Shown here one piece after another: positions 17,214-25,308 of a stretch of DNA of 64,000 bases. The DNA lies in the NCBI GenBank assembly GCA_938014885.1, contig CALLQI010000015.1:62001-126000 (forward strand), in the 5' to 3' direction. Under the pieces are notes generated by a model. That model searched no databases, was not told where the DNA came from, and saw only the letters and a list, made by a program, of their open reading frames with translations. A program made the translations under genes and the position numbers. The stretch's first letter is position 1. Each line of letters opens with the position of its first letter. Source of the stretch: an uncultured bacterium (GTDB lineage: Bacteria > Planctomycetota > UBA8742 > UBA2392).

Positions 17214-17369
17214 AGTGCGCGGTGCTTGGTGCTCAGTGCTCGGGGTTAGGGGTTAGGGGCTACTTCAACTCCGGGAGCTTGGCCGGAGCAGTTCCCCAAC
17301 CCCCAACCCCCAACCCCCAACCCCAAATCCCTAGCCCCTGACCCCACTACCCAAACCCCCAGCCCCCAC
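17214..17369. repeat. Inverted-arm heptamer element inside the znu operon
   Basis: Seven consecutive heptamers run from 17214 to 17262: AGTGCGC, GGTGCTT, GGTGCTC, AGTGCTC, GGGGTTA, GGGGTTA, GGGGCTA. A short spacer with the stem CTCCGG...CCGGAG (about 17269-17288) follows. A C-rich arm (about 17293-17369) then repeats CCCCAAC, CCCTAG, CCCCTGA and CCCCACT units, which are the reverse complement of the same G-rich words. GGGGTTAGGGGCTA (17249-17262) and TAGCCCCTGACCCC (from 17332) pair with one mismatch. The element ends at the znuC stop codon. The G-runs could also form quadruplexes. Confidence 0.8.
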
Positions 17370-18075
<706 letters not shown>

Positions 18076-18086
<11 letters not shown>

Positions 18087-18996
18087 GGGTCTTCAGCACC
18101 GTCTCAAGGTTGGAGCGCAGCACCTTCTCAAGCCCGTCGGCGGTGGGCGTGCCGACGTCAAACGGGTCCAGAGTCGCAATCGGCAGCCCGGCGCTTTCGG
18201 CCACGGCGCGAGAGGCCGCGTCGTCGTAGCCGGGTTCAAGGAAGATCGCATGGGCGCCACGGCGGTGCAGCACAGTCTCAAGCTGGCGGCGTTCTTCAAT
18301 GGTCGGGTCAACGCCCGGCGTGCGCTGGATGACGCCCACCTGCTTCAGCGCATACTCGCGCGCGAAATAGGGGAAAGCGTCGTGGTTGCTCACAAAGTTG
18401 CGCCGGGTCAGCGCCTTCACCTTGGGCTGATACTCGTCGCGCAGCGCGGTCAGACGCTTCTTCAGCTCATTCAGCGCGCCGCGGTACAGCTCCGCCTTGG
18501 CCGGGTCGGCCTTGGCCATGGCGTCGCAGATGGCCTGGGCCTGGTAGATCGCGCCTTCGGTCGAAAGCCAGACGTGCGGGTTGTACGTACCGTGATCGTG
18601 ATTGTGGCCGTGACCAGCGCCCTCTTCTTCTTCGCCTTCGATCAACCATTCCTTGGGGATGGCGGCCGAACAATCCACGGTGGCAATGCGCGCGGCTGCG
18701 GCAGTTTTGGCGACTTCGAAATGCTCAAGCTCAAGCCCGTTGTGCAGCAGCAGGTGCGCGGCCTCAAGGCGGCGGCGGTCGGCGATGGTGAGTTCGTAGT
18801 CGTGGGCGCTGCTGTTGGGCGGCACCAGCGACTCAACCTGCGCGTTGGCCCCGCCAATCGCCATGGCAATCGAGGCCAGGTGCGGCGTGGTCGCGATCAC
18901 GTACAGCGTCTCGCCCTTCTTCAAGCCACGGGGCGCGGTACCGCCGCAGGCGGCCAGCAGCAGAAGTACTGGAACAAGGAAGGAGGCGTATCTCAT
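18076..18996 (-). CDS. znuA: Metal-binding lipoprotein of the ABC importer (ZnuA-like)
   Basis: 306 residues. The ATG at 18996, with AAGGAGG upstream, gives a lipoprotein signal (MRYASFLVPVLLLLAAC; lipobox LAAC). The mature protein is a cluster A-I solute-binding protein. His ligands are visible in NSSAHDYELT and in NPHVWLS, with a further FVSNHDAFPYFAREY. An acidic/His-rich loop (EEEEGAGHGHNHDHG) near residue 120 is typical of zinc-specific members. It is the first gene of the minus-strand znuA-znuC-znuB unit and is divergent from feoA, with 180 bp between them. Confidence 0.92.
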
Positions 18997-19102
18997 GAGG
19001 CCGGGCAGGATATTCGAGCGTTGCTTTGCTGCAAGTGGGTTGCAATAAGGCATGCCGCGAATCACGCAGCGGGCTGTTGCCGAGTATGAAGGCCGGGTTA
19101 TA

Positions 19103-19119
19103 TTGAGACTGAGTTTCAA
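19103..19119 (+). promoter_or_regulatory. Fur-box-like palindrome upstream of feoA
   Basis: TTGAGACTGAGTTTCAA is a 17-bp palindrome with one mismatch. Its 15-bp core, TGAGACT-G-AGTTTCA, fits the 7-1-7 layout of Fur-family operators (TGATAAT-N-ATTATCA). A TATAT -10-like stretch (about 19098-19103) touches it, so binding would block transcription of feoA-feoA-feoB. It lies 60 bp before the feoA start codon. Confidence 0.6.
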
Positions 19120-19178
19120 GACAGGCGGCACGCAGGTGCCGCAACGGACGAGCAGCAACTTTGAACTTGTGGACCGCC

Positions 19179-19430
19179 ATGAAGACCATGCCCGCAGCCC
19201 CGCTTGCCACTTTCCTGCCCGCCGACGGCGAGCTTGAGGTCGTCGAAGTGCTGGCCGAAACACCGGCCGGCGACGGCAACTCGCGCCGCCTGTGCGAGCT
19301 TGGGGTATGCCCCGGCAAGCGCATCAAGCTGGCCCGCCAGGGCGACCCCGCCATTGTCTGCATCGGCGAGTCGCGCTTTGCGCTGGGTGCCGAGTTGCAG
19401 GCCCGCGTTTTCGTGCGCCCGACGGCTTGA
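19179..19430 (+). CDS. feoA: FeoA-domain protein (first copy)
   Basis: 83-residue SH3-like FeoA domain protein. The ATG at 19179 is preferred over a TTG at 19161. Recognisable features are GELEVVEVLAETPAGDGNSRRLCELGVCPGKRIKLARQGDP. The family pattern is a short leader, R(R/L)xxLGxxPGxxI, and a hydrophobic strand ending in IGESRFALGAELQARVFV. FeoA is a small cytoplasmic partner of FeoB and may regulate its GTPase or gating. A second FeoA gene starts 2 bp after its stop, so this operon encodes two different FeoA proteins. Confidence 0.88.
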   Translation: MKTMPAAPLATFLPADGELEVVEVLAETPAGDGNSRRLCELGVCPGKRIKLARQGDPAIVCIGESRFALGAELQARVFVRPTA

Positions 19431-19432
19431 AC

Positions 19433-19669
19433 ATGACCGCCACCACCCTTGCCAAACTGCCGGTAGGTGCCAGCGCCCGCGTCACGGACGTGAAGGCTGA
19501 CCCCGTTCTGGAACAACGCCTGCTGGAAATGGGTCTGATCCCCGGCGCTTCCGTCACACTGATTCGCATCGCCCCGCTCGGTGACCCCATGGAGTTCCGC
19601 GTCATGGGATACAGCCTGAGCCTGCGCCGCAACGAAGCCGCTGCCGTGGCCATTGAGGTGCTGCCATGA
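19433..19669 (+). CDS. feoA: FeoA-domain protein (second copy)
   Basis: 78-residue FeoA with the classical motif LLEMGLIPGASVTLIRIAPLGDP followed by MEFRVMGYSLSLRRNEA. It is closer to the textbook FeoA than the first copy. Its last four bases overlap the feoB start (ATGA at 19666-19669). It probably interacts with FeoB at the cytoplasmic membrane during Fe(II) uptake. Confidence 0.92.
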   Translation: MTATTLAKLPVGASARVTDVKADPVLEQRLLEMGLIPGASVTLIRIAPLGDPMEFRVMGYSLSLRRNEAAAVAIEVLP

Positions 19670-22068
19670 ACCGCACTGACCGGCACACCGTGGCCCTGAT
19701 CGGCAACCCCAACACCGGCAAAAGCAGCCTGTTCAACGCGCTGACGGGCGCTCGCCAGAAAATCGCCAACTTCCCCGGCGTCACCGTTGAGGCCAAGCTG
19801 GGCGTGCTGAAGCTTGAGCACACTGAGATCGACCTGATCGACCTGCCCGGCACCTACAGCCTGGCCGCGCGCAGCCCCGACGAGCGCGTTGCCATCGATG
19901 GCCTGCTCGGCCGCGCCAAGGGCATGGCCAAGCCCGACGGCGTGCTGATCGTCGTTGACGCGTCAAGCCTTGATCGCAACCTGTACTTGGCCACGCAGGT
20001 CCTTGAGTTCGGCCTGCCCACCGTGCTGGTGCTGACGATGGTCGATGTCGCCACCGAACGCGGCATCAGCATCGACATGGATAAGCTTTCAGCGGCCCTG
20101 GGCGCAAAAGTTGTGGCCGTCAATTCGCCCAAGGGCGAGAACCTGGACATCCTGAAGCAGACGCTGCACCAGACCTTGCACCACCCCGCCAAGCCGCTGG
20201 AGCTGCCGTACCCCGAAGACTTCCGGCGCGGTGTGGACACGCTGTACCAGCAGCTTTGCGACATCGGCATCAAGCTGGGCTACACGCCGGCCAGACCGGA
20301 GTCACTGCGCCTGCTGGTCGATGCATCGGGCCCGTTTCTGGAAGAATGCGAAGAAGTCGCGGGGCCTGAATTCACGCGGCAACTGCACGAAATTCGCGAC
20401 AAAGCCTCCGGCGGCCGCAGCCTTGCATTGATCGAAAGCACCGCGCGCTACGGCCAGATCGGCCAGTGGATGTTGCAGGCCAAGCGCACCCAGAACCGCG
20501 AAGGCCGCACGCTGACCGACAAGATCGATGCCGTGCTGACTCACAAGCTGTGGGGCACGCTGGTGTTCGTGCTGGTGATGGGTTTGATTTTCCAAAGCAT
20601 CTACGCCTGGGCGGGCCCGCTGATGGACATCATCGACAGCGGCTTCGGCGCGCTGGGTGACCTGGTCGGCAGCACGCTGGCGGACGGCATGCTGAAGAGC
20701 CTGATCGTGGACGGCATCATCGCGGGCGTCGGCGGCGTGCTGATCTTTTTGCCGCAGATCCTGATTCTGTTCCTGTTCATCGCGCTGCTGGAAGACATCG
20801 GCTACATGAGCCGCGCCGCCTTCCTGATGGACCGGCTGATGGCGCGCTTTGGCTTGTCCGGCCGCAGCTTCATCCCGTTGCTCAGCAGCTTTGCCTGCAA
20901 CATCCCCGGCGTGATGGGCGCGCGCGTGATTGAAGACCGCAACACGCGCCTGACCACGATATTCCTGGCACCGTTCATGTCGTGCAGCGCGCGCCTGCCC
21001 GTGTACACACTGTTCATCGCGGTGTTTGTGCCGGCGCAGAAGGTGCTGGGTTTTATCCCGCTGCAGGGGCTGGTGCTGTTTGCGATGTACTGGGTGGGTG
21101 TGCTGTTTGCCATCCCGACCGCTCTGGTGCTCAAGCGTGGGATCCTGAAGTCCAAAGTCACACCCTTCCTGATGGAGATGCCCAGTTACAAAATGCCCCG
21201 GGCGCGCAATGTGCTGCGCGTGCTGTGGGACCGCGGCGGCAGCTTCGTGAAGCGCGCGGGCACGATCATTCTGGCGCTGTCGATCGTGGTGTGGGCTGCG
21301 GCGTACTTCCCGCACAGTGACGAGATCGAACAGAAGTACGACGCGCAATTGGAAGCCTTGCAGGCCAAGTACGAGCCCGCCGTCGTCGAATTCGAGCCGG
21401 ACTTTGAGGCCGAACCCCAAAACTCTCTCGAAAAGATCGCCAAGGCCCACGCCGACCACGAGGCCGCCATCGCCGAGCTTGAAGAAGAACACGCCGAAGA
21501 CGAAGAGGCATTGAAGGCCGCGGTGCTGGAAGCTGAGTCGGCGCTCGTGAAGGCGCTCGACGACCTGCGCAGTGCCGACTTCGAAACCGCAAGCGGCCAG
21601 TACGAGGCTTGGTTGGAGTACACCGAGGCCGCCAGCGCCATCGAAAACGATCGCGCCGGTGATCACCTCGAAAACAGCTACCTGGGCGTGATGGGCAAGG
21701 CGATTGAGCCCGCAGTGAGGCCGCTGGGTTGGGACTGGCGCATCGGCATGGCGGCGATCGCAAGCTTCCCGGCGCGCGAAGTCATCGTCGGCACACTCGG
21801 CATCATCTTTCACCTCGGCGCCGAAGAAGACGAAGAGTCCGGCACGCTGCGCGAAACCATCAGCAACGACAAGTCGTTCTCGCTCGCTACCGGCCTCAGC
21901 ATCATGGTGTTCTTCGCGCTGTGCGCGCAGTGCGCGGCCACACTGGCCGTAATGCGCCGCGAAACCAACAGCTGGAAGTGGCCGATCACCAGCTTTGTAT
22001 ACATGACTTCGCTTGCATACGTGGCAGCACTGGTAACCTATCAGGTAGCCCACGCCTTGGGCGGCTAG
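19666..22068 (+). CDS. feoB: Ferrous iron transporter FeoB with coiled-coil insertion
   Basis: 800 residues. The N-terminal G domain has G1 GNPNTGKSSLFNAL and G3 DLPGTYSL. The G4 position reads LTMVD, with Thr where the family has Asn (NxxD). The membrane part contains two gate repeats (LLSSFACNIPGVMGARVIED and the later SFPAREVIVG), and the MSCSARLPVY region is conserved. Between them, residues about 550-665 form an acidic, Ala/Glu-rich region strongly predicted as coiled coil (EQKYDAQLEALQAKYE, HADHEAAIAELEEEHAEDEE). This is much longer than the usual loop. It mediates Fe(II) import with the two FeoA proteins upstream. Confidence 0.95.
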   Translation: MNRTDRHTVALIGNPNTGKSSLFNALTGARQKIANFPGVTVEAKLGVLKLEHTEIDLIDLPGTYSLAARSPDERVAIDGLLGRAKGMAKPDGVLIVVDASSLDRNLYLATQVLEFGLPTVLVLTMVDVATERGISIDMDKLSAALGAKVVAVNSPKGENLDILKQTLHQTLHHPAKPLELPYPEDFRRGVDTLYQQLCDIGIKLGYTPARPESLRLLVDASGPFLEECEEVAGPEFTRQLHEIRDKASGGRSLALIESTARYGQIGQWMLQAKRTQNREGRTLTDKIDAVLTHKLWGTLVFVLVMGLIFQSIYAWAGPLMDIIDSGFGALGDLVGSTLADGMLKSLIVDGIIAGVGGVLIFLPQILILFLFIALLEDIGYMSRAAFLMDRLMARFGLSGRSFIPLLSSFACNIPGVMGARVIEDRNTRLTTIFLAPFMSCSARLPVYTLFIAVFVPAQKVLGFIPLQGLVLFAMYWVGVLFAIPTALVLKRGILKSKVTPFLMEMPSYKMPRARNVLRVLWDRGGSFVKRAGTIILALSIVVWAAAYFPHSDEIEQKYDAQLEALQAKYEPAVVEFEPDFEAEPQNSLEKIAKAHADHEAAIAELEEEHAEDEEALKAAVLEAESALVKALDDLRSADFETASGQYEAWLEYTEAASAIENDRAGDHLENSYLGVMGKAIEPAVRPLGWDWRIGMAAIASFPAREVIVGTLGIIFHLGAEEDEESGTLRETISNDKSFSLATGLSIMVFFALCAQCAATLAVMRRETNSWKWPITSFVYMTSLAYVAALVTYQVAHALGG

Positions 22069-22117
22069 GCGATTCACTGTTCATCGCGCAAGCGAAGCAG
22101 GGACCGGAAAGTCAGGC

Positions 22118-22267
22118 ATGTTGATCGAAGTGGCTATCACCGCAGCCGTCATCACCGCCGCCGTCGGCTTCATAAGCTGGCGTGTGTGGCAAACCCTGCG
22201 CGTTTCCAAGGGCAAACAGGCCTGCGGAGGCTGCGGCGCCTGCCCGGCCAAAACAGCCAAGCCGTAA
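22118..22267 (+). CDS. Small Cys-rich membrane protein after feoB
   Basis: A 49-residue frame beginning at ATG 22118, 49 bp after feoB. It has one N-terminal helix (LIEVAITAAVITAAVGFISW) and a Cys-rich cytoplasmic end (QACGGCGACPAK). This layout matches the FeoB-associated Cys-rich membrane protein family (PF12669) often encoded directly after feoB. The Cys cluster may bind metal or an Fe-S centre. The ribosome-binding site is weak (CAGG). Confidence 0.8.
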   Translation: MLIEVAITAAVITAAVGFISWRVWQTLRVSKGKQACGGCGACPAKTAKP

Positions 22268-22348
22268 CGTTTTTCCAACATCTCCCTTGCGCGCGCGCGT
22301 ACATGCGATATTTGTATTCGCGCAGGACAACTTACGGGAAGTGCCGCG

Positions 22349-22542
22349 CGCCCGGTGATGTCGCCGGGCGACCGAGCCCCAAGAGAAACCATGAGCGTTG
22401 CTCGCAACAGCCGTCTTTCACCGCGACCGCAGTAACGGTCGCTGTACGCTGTAGCCGCATTGCTCATTGAAAACTCACGGGTCTCCACTGCGCTGGCGTT
22501 ATGGGCGAAAGCCCATTGCCGAGCGACGCTATGACAGCGTCG
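22349..22542. other. Hairpin-rich gap upstream of the argE-like gene, with a 14-codon frame
   Basis: The 323 bp between the small Cys-rich gene and the argE-like gene contain four strong inverted repeats. CGCCCGG/CCGGGCG is at 22349-22370 and GCGACCG/CGGTCGC at 22423-22442. ATGGGC-GAAA-GCCCAT is at 22501-22516 and CGACGCT/AGCGTCG at 22524-22542. A 14-codon frame at 22391-22435 (MSVARNSRLSPRPQ, three Arg) has its stop codon inside the second hairpin loop. It could be a structured leader or a cluster of intergenic palindromes. No known RNA family is recognised. Confidence 0.5.
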
Positions 22543-22590
22543 TTCTTGCGTTAGGCGTCCCGTGGGCTGTTGCAGCACCGGAGCCACGCC

Positions 22591-23661
22591 ATGCAGTTCA
22601 CACAGGATCAGCTTGCTGACTCGCTTGCCCAGATCGCGCGCATCCCGCGCGTGTCGGGCAATGAGCACGCCGTGATCGAATGGTTCAAGCAGCAGTTCAC
22701 GAAGCACGGCGTGCAGTTCAAGCATTCCGGCCGCAACCTGCTGGCCTGGCGCGGCCAGGGCAAGCGCCGCCTGCTATTCAACACGCACACCGACACCGTG
22801 CCGCCCAACAAAGGCTACACCCGCGACCCCTGGGACGGCGCGCGCGAGCAAGGCCGCGTCCACGGACTCGGCAGCAGCGACGCCGGCGGTTGCTTGATCG
22901 GCATGCTGCACGCGCTGCTGGCGGCCGACTTTGACGAGCAAGCCTGCACACTCATGTTCGCGCCCACCTGCGACGAAGAGATCCAGGGCGAAGGCTTTGA
23001 AATCTTCCGCGCCGAGATTCCCGAGTTCGAGGCCTGCATCACCGGCGAGCCCACCGACTGCAACGTCTGCATCGCTGAGCGCGGGATGTTCAAGCTCGAC
23101 ATGAAAACCACCGGCAAGTCAGCCCACGCCGCGAGGCCGTGGCAGGGCGAGAACGCGCTGTACCGCGCGGCCCGCGACATCCTGAAAGTGGAAGAGCTTT
23201 ACGAAAGCTTCACCGAACGCGACGACCTGCTTGGTAGAACCACACTGGCAGTCACGATGCTGAACGGTGGCGTAGCCCGCAACGTCGTCCCAAGCGAAGC
23301 AAAGTGGGTGATCGACGGCCGCACGATCCCGCAGCTCGACAACGCCGAGACGATCAAGCGCGTGAAGGCGGCCATGAGCGAGCACACCTGCATCGAGAAA
23401 GAAAAGGCGCGGTTCGGAGTATGGGTGCGTAGCGCAAGCGACCCGCTGGTGCAGTGCGCCTGCAAGGCCGGCAAGACAGACAAGACACAAGCATTCGGCG
23501 GCGTAAGCGACGCCTGGTGGAACGACAAAGCCCAGGGGTTGATCGTAGGCCCCGGCAAGCCAGAGCTGAGCCACGCAGCCAACGAGTACCTGGAAGAGAA
23601 AGAACTGGCACGAGGCTACGAGATCTATCGAAAGACGGCCGAGCTGTACTTGAAGGCATAG
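22591..23661 (+). CDS. M20 deacetylase, ArgE-like (acetylornithine or acetylcitrulline deacetylase)
   Basis: 356 residues. The start ATG at 22591 has GGAG seven bases upstream. The M20 metallopeptidase ligands are visible: His in FNTHTDTVPP, Asp in GLGSSDAGG, the catalytic Glu and next ligand in CDEEIQGEGF, an acidic ligand in ITGEPTDCN, and the C-terminal His in GKPELSHAANEY. The dimerisation or lid domain lies between about 160 and 280. Its position upstream of argH and argG points to the deacetylation step that releases ornithine, or citrulline in bacteria with the acetylcitrulline route. DapE-like activity cannot be excluded. Confidence 0.85.
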   Translation: MQFTQDQLADSLAQIARIPRVSGNEHAVIEWFKQQFTKHGVQFKHSGRNLLAWRGQGKRRLLFNTHTDTVPPNKGYTRDPWDGAREQGRVHGLGSSDAGGCLIGMLHALLAADFDEQACTLMFAPTCDEEIQGEGFEIFRAEIPEFEACITGEPTDCNVCIAERGMFKLDMKTTGKSAHAARPWQGENALYRAARDILKVEELYESFTERDDLLGRTTLAVTMLNGGVARNVVPSEAKWVIDGRTIPQLDNAETIKRVKAAMSEHTCIEKEKARFGVWVRSASDPLVQCACKAGKTDKTQAFGGVSDAWWNDKAQGLIVGPGKPELSHAANEYLEEKELARGYEIYRKTAELYLKA

Positions 23662-23727
23662 TTGTCAGTTGCCAGTCGTCGGTTGTCAGTGCTGACGACT
23701 GAAAACCGACAACTGACGACGGACGGA
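23661..23727. repeat. Inverted-arm heptamer element between argE-like gene and argH
   Basis: Consecutive heptamers start at the last base of the upstream stop codon: GTTGTCA, GTTGCCA, GTCGTCG, GTTGTCA, GTGCTGA, then CGACTGA, AAACCGA, CAACTGA, CGACGGA. The second half is the reverse complement of the first word type (TCAGTTG, TCGGTTT, TCAGTCG). Together they form two inverted arms of degenerate period-7 repeats covering almost the whole 72-bp gap. Confidence 0.75.
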
Positions 23728-23733
23728 GTCCCC

Positions 23734-25131
23734 ATGTGGCAAGGAAGATTCAGCGGCAAACCCGACAAGCTGATGCAGGAATTCAGCCAGTCGGTGTCAT
23801 TTGACCAGCGCCTCTGGCGCGAGGATATCCAAGGCAGCCTCGCCTACGCGGCCGAGTTGCAGCGCATCGGCATCCTGTCTGATAGCGAACTGGCCGACAT
23901 CCAACGCGGCTTCCACCACGTCGAGCATGAAATCAAGACTGGCAAGTTTCAGTGGAAGGTCGAACTCGAAGACGTCCACATGAACATCGAGTCCCGCCTC
24001 ACCGAACTCATCGGCGAAGCTGCAAAGAAACTCCATACTGGGCGCAGCCGGAACGACCAAGTCGCTACGGACTTCTTGTACTGGTGCTGCAATCAGGCCG
24101 ACTCTCTTGCCACCCAGTGCGGGTTGCTGATTGGAGAGCTGGCTCGCGCGGCCGAAGAAACAATTGATGTCATCGTGCCGGCATACACGCATATGCAGCG
24201 GGCAATGCCAGTAAGAATGGCGCATCAGCTGATTGGGTATGCTGCTTCGCTTCAGCGCGACCATGACGCAATCCTGCGGGCGTCCGAGACTTGGGCCATG
24301 CACCTGCCCCTTGGCAGCAGCGCCTGCACTGGCAACAGCTTCAAGGTGGACATGCAGTTCCTCGCAGAGACGGTAGGCCAAGACATGAGGGAGGGCGGGC
24401 TCGCCGCTAGCAACTCCATGGACGCGGTTAGCAACCGCGATTTTGCGCTAGATATGGTCTACGCTTGCGCAAAGTTGATGACGCACCTGTCTCGCATGGC
24501 CGAAGACATGATCCTTTGGTCCACGGCTGAGTTTGGGTTCATCACTCTTGGCGATGCGGTCACCACCGGCTCGAGCATCATGCCGCAGAAGCGGAACCCG
24601 GATGCTTGTGAGCTTGTGCGGGGCAAGACCGGCCGCGTGGTTGGGCATCTGATGGCCCTGTTCACGCTGCTCAAAGGCCTGCCGATGACTTACAACCGCG
24701 ACCTGCAGGAAGATAAGGAAGCGGTGTTTGATGCCACCGACCAGACACTGGCCTGCCTGCGTGTGATGGCTTTGGTCTTCAGCAAAGAGAACTTCAAAGT
24801 CAACCGCGAGCGCATCCAGGCGCATCTCGATTCCGGCGCCGGCTACATGGAAGCCATGAACGTGGCCGACTGGCTCGTCCTGCAAGGCGTGCCGTTCCGC
24901 GATGGCCACGACATCACCGGCCGCCTGGTGAAATTCGTCGAGCAGAAGGGCATGCGCTTCGCCGACCTGACGGCGGAAGACTTGGCCGCAGTGGACAAGC
25001 GCCTCAAGCCGGAACTGTTGAAGGAGCTGTCGCTCGAAGCACTGGTCGAGCGCAAGCAAGTATACGCAGGCACCGCCAAAGCCCGCGTACTGGAACGGCT
25101 GGCAGAGTTGAAGTCATGGTTGAAGGAATGA
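23734..25131 (+). CDS. argH: Argininosuccinate lyase
   Basis: 465 residues, the usual length. It splits argininosuccinate to arginine and fumarate in the last step of arginine synthesis. It starts with the family N-terminus MWQGRFSGKPDKLMQEF at ATG 23734, with GGAG upstream. Conserved blocks are EDVHMNIESRLTELIGE, HTGRSRNDQVATD, THMQRAMPVRMAHQL and the fumarase/aspartase signature TTGSSIMPQKRNPDACE near residue 285, which contains the catalytic Ser of the flexible loop. It is flanked on both sides by short-period inverted repeat elements rather than ordinary spacers. Confidence 0.97.
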   Translation: MWQGRFSGKPDKLMQEFSQSVSFDQRLWREDIQGSLAYAAELQRIGILSDSELADIQRGFHHVEHEIKTGKFQWKVELEDVHMNIESRLTELIGEAAKKLHTGRSRNDQVATDFLYWCCNQADSLATQCGLLIGELARAAEETIDVIVPAYTHMQRAMPVRMAHQLIGYAASLQRDHDAILRASETWAMHLPLGSSACTGNSFKVDMQFLAETVGQDMREGGLAASNSMDAVSNRDFALDMVYACAKLMTHLSRMAEDMILWSTAEFGFITLGDAVTTGSSIMPQKRNPDACELVRGKTGRVVGHLMALFTLLKGLPMTYNRDLQEDKEAVFDATDQTLACLRVMALVFSKENFKVNRERIQAHLDSGAGYMEAMNVADWLVLQGVPFRDGHDITGRLVKFVEQKGMRFADLTAEDLAAVDKRLKPELLKELSLEALVERKQVYAGTAKARVLERLAELKSWLKE

Positions 25132-25138
25132 ACTACTG

Positions 25139-25290
25139 GTTTCAAACGGAGGAACAGAGTTACAGAGAAAGGCAAAGTAACCACAGGTGAACACGCATTC
25201 ACACTGATCTCTTGCAGCTATCCGTGTCCATCAGTGTGAATCCGTGGTTCCAAAACGCAGTTCTCTGTGATTCGGTAACTCTGTTTGAAA
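25139..25290. repeat. Inverted-arm period-9 repeat element between argH and argG
   Basis: The gap begins with near-9-mer words (GGAACAGAG, TTACAGAGA, then ACCACAG, GTGAACACG, CATTCACAC). It ends with their reverse complements (GTGTCCATCAGTGTGAATC, GTGGTTCC, TTCTCTGTG, TAACTCTGT). The outer 29 bases at 25141-25169 and 25261-25289 are inverted repeats with 23 of 29 matches and no gap. The inner words ATCAGTGTGAAT pair with ATTCACACTGAT exactly. A short unrepeated centre (CTCTTGCAGCT) separates the arms. Confidence 0.8.
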
Positions 25291-25308
25291 ACGTAGTTGG
25301 AGCGATAC

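Noticed and set aside
17242..17262. Telomere-like GGGGTTA repeats suggesting a linear replicon end
   Set aside because: They lie inside an operon, are followed by an inverted C-rich arm, and other gaps have the same architecture with different words.
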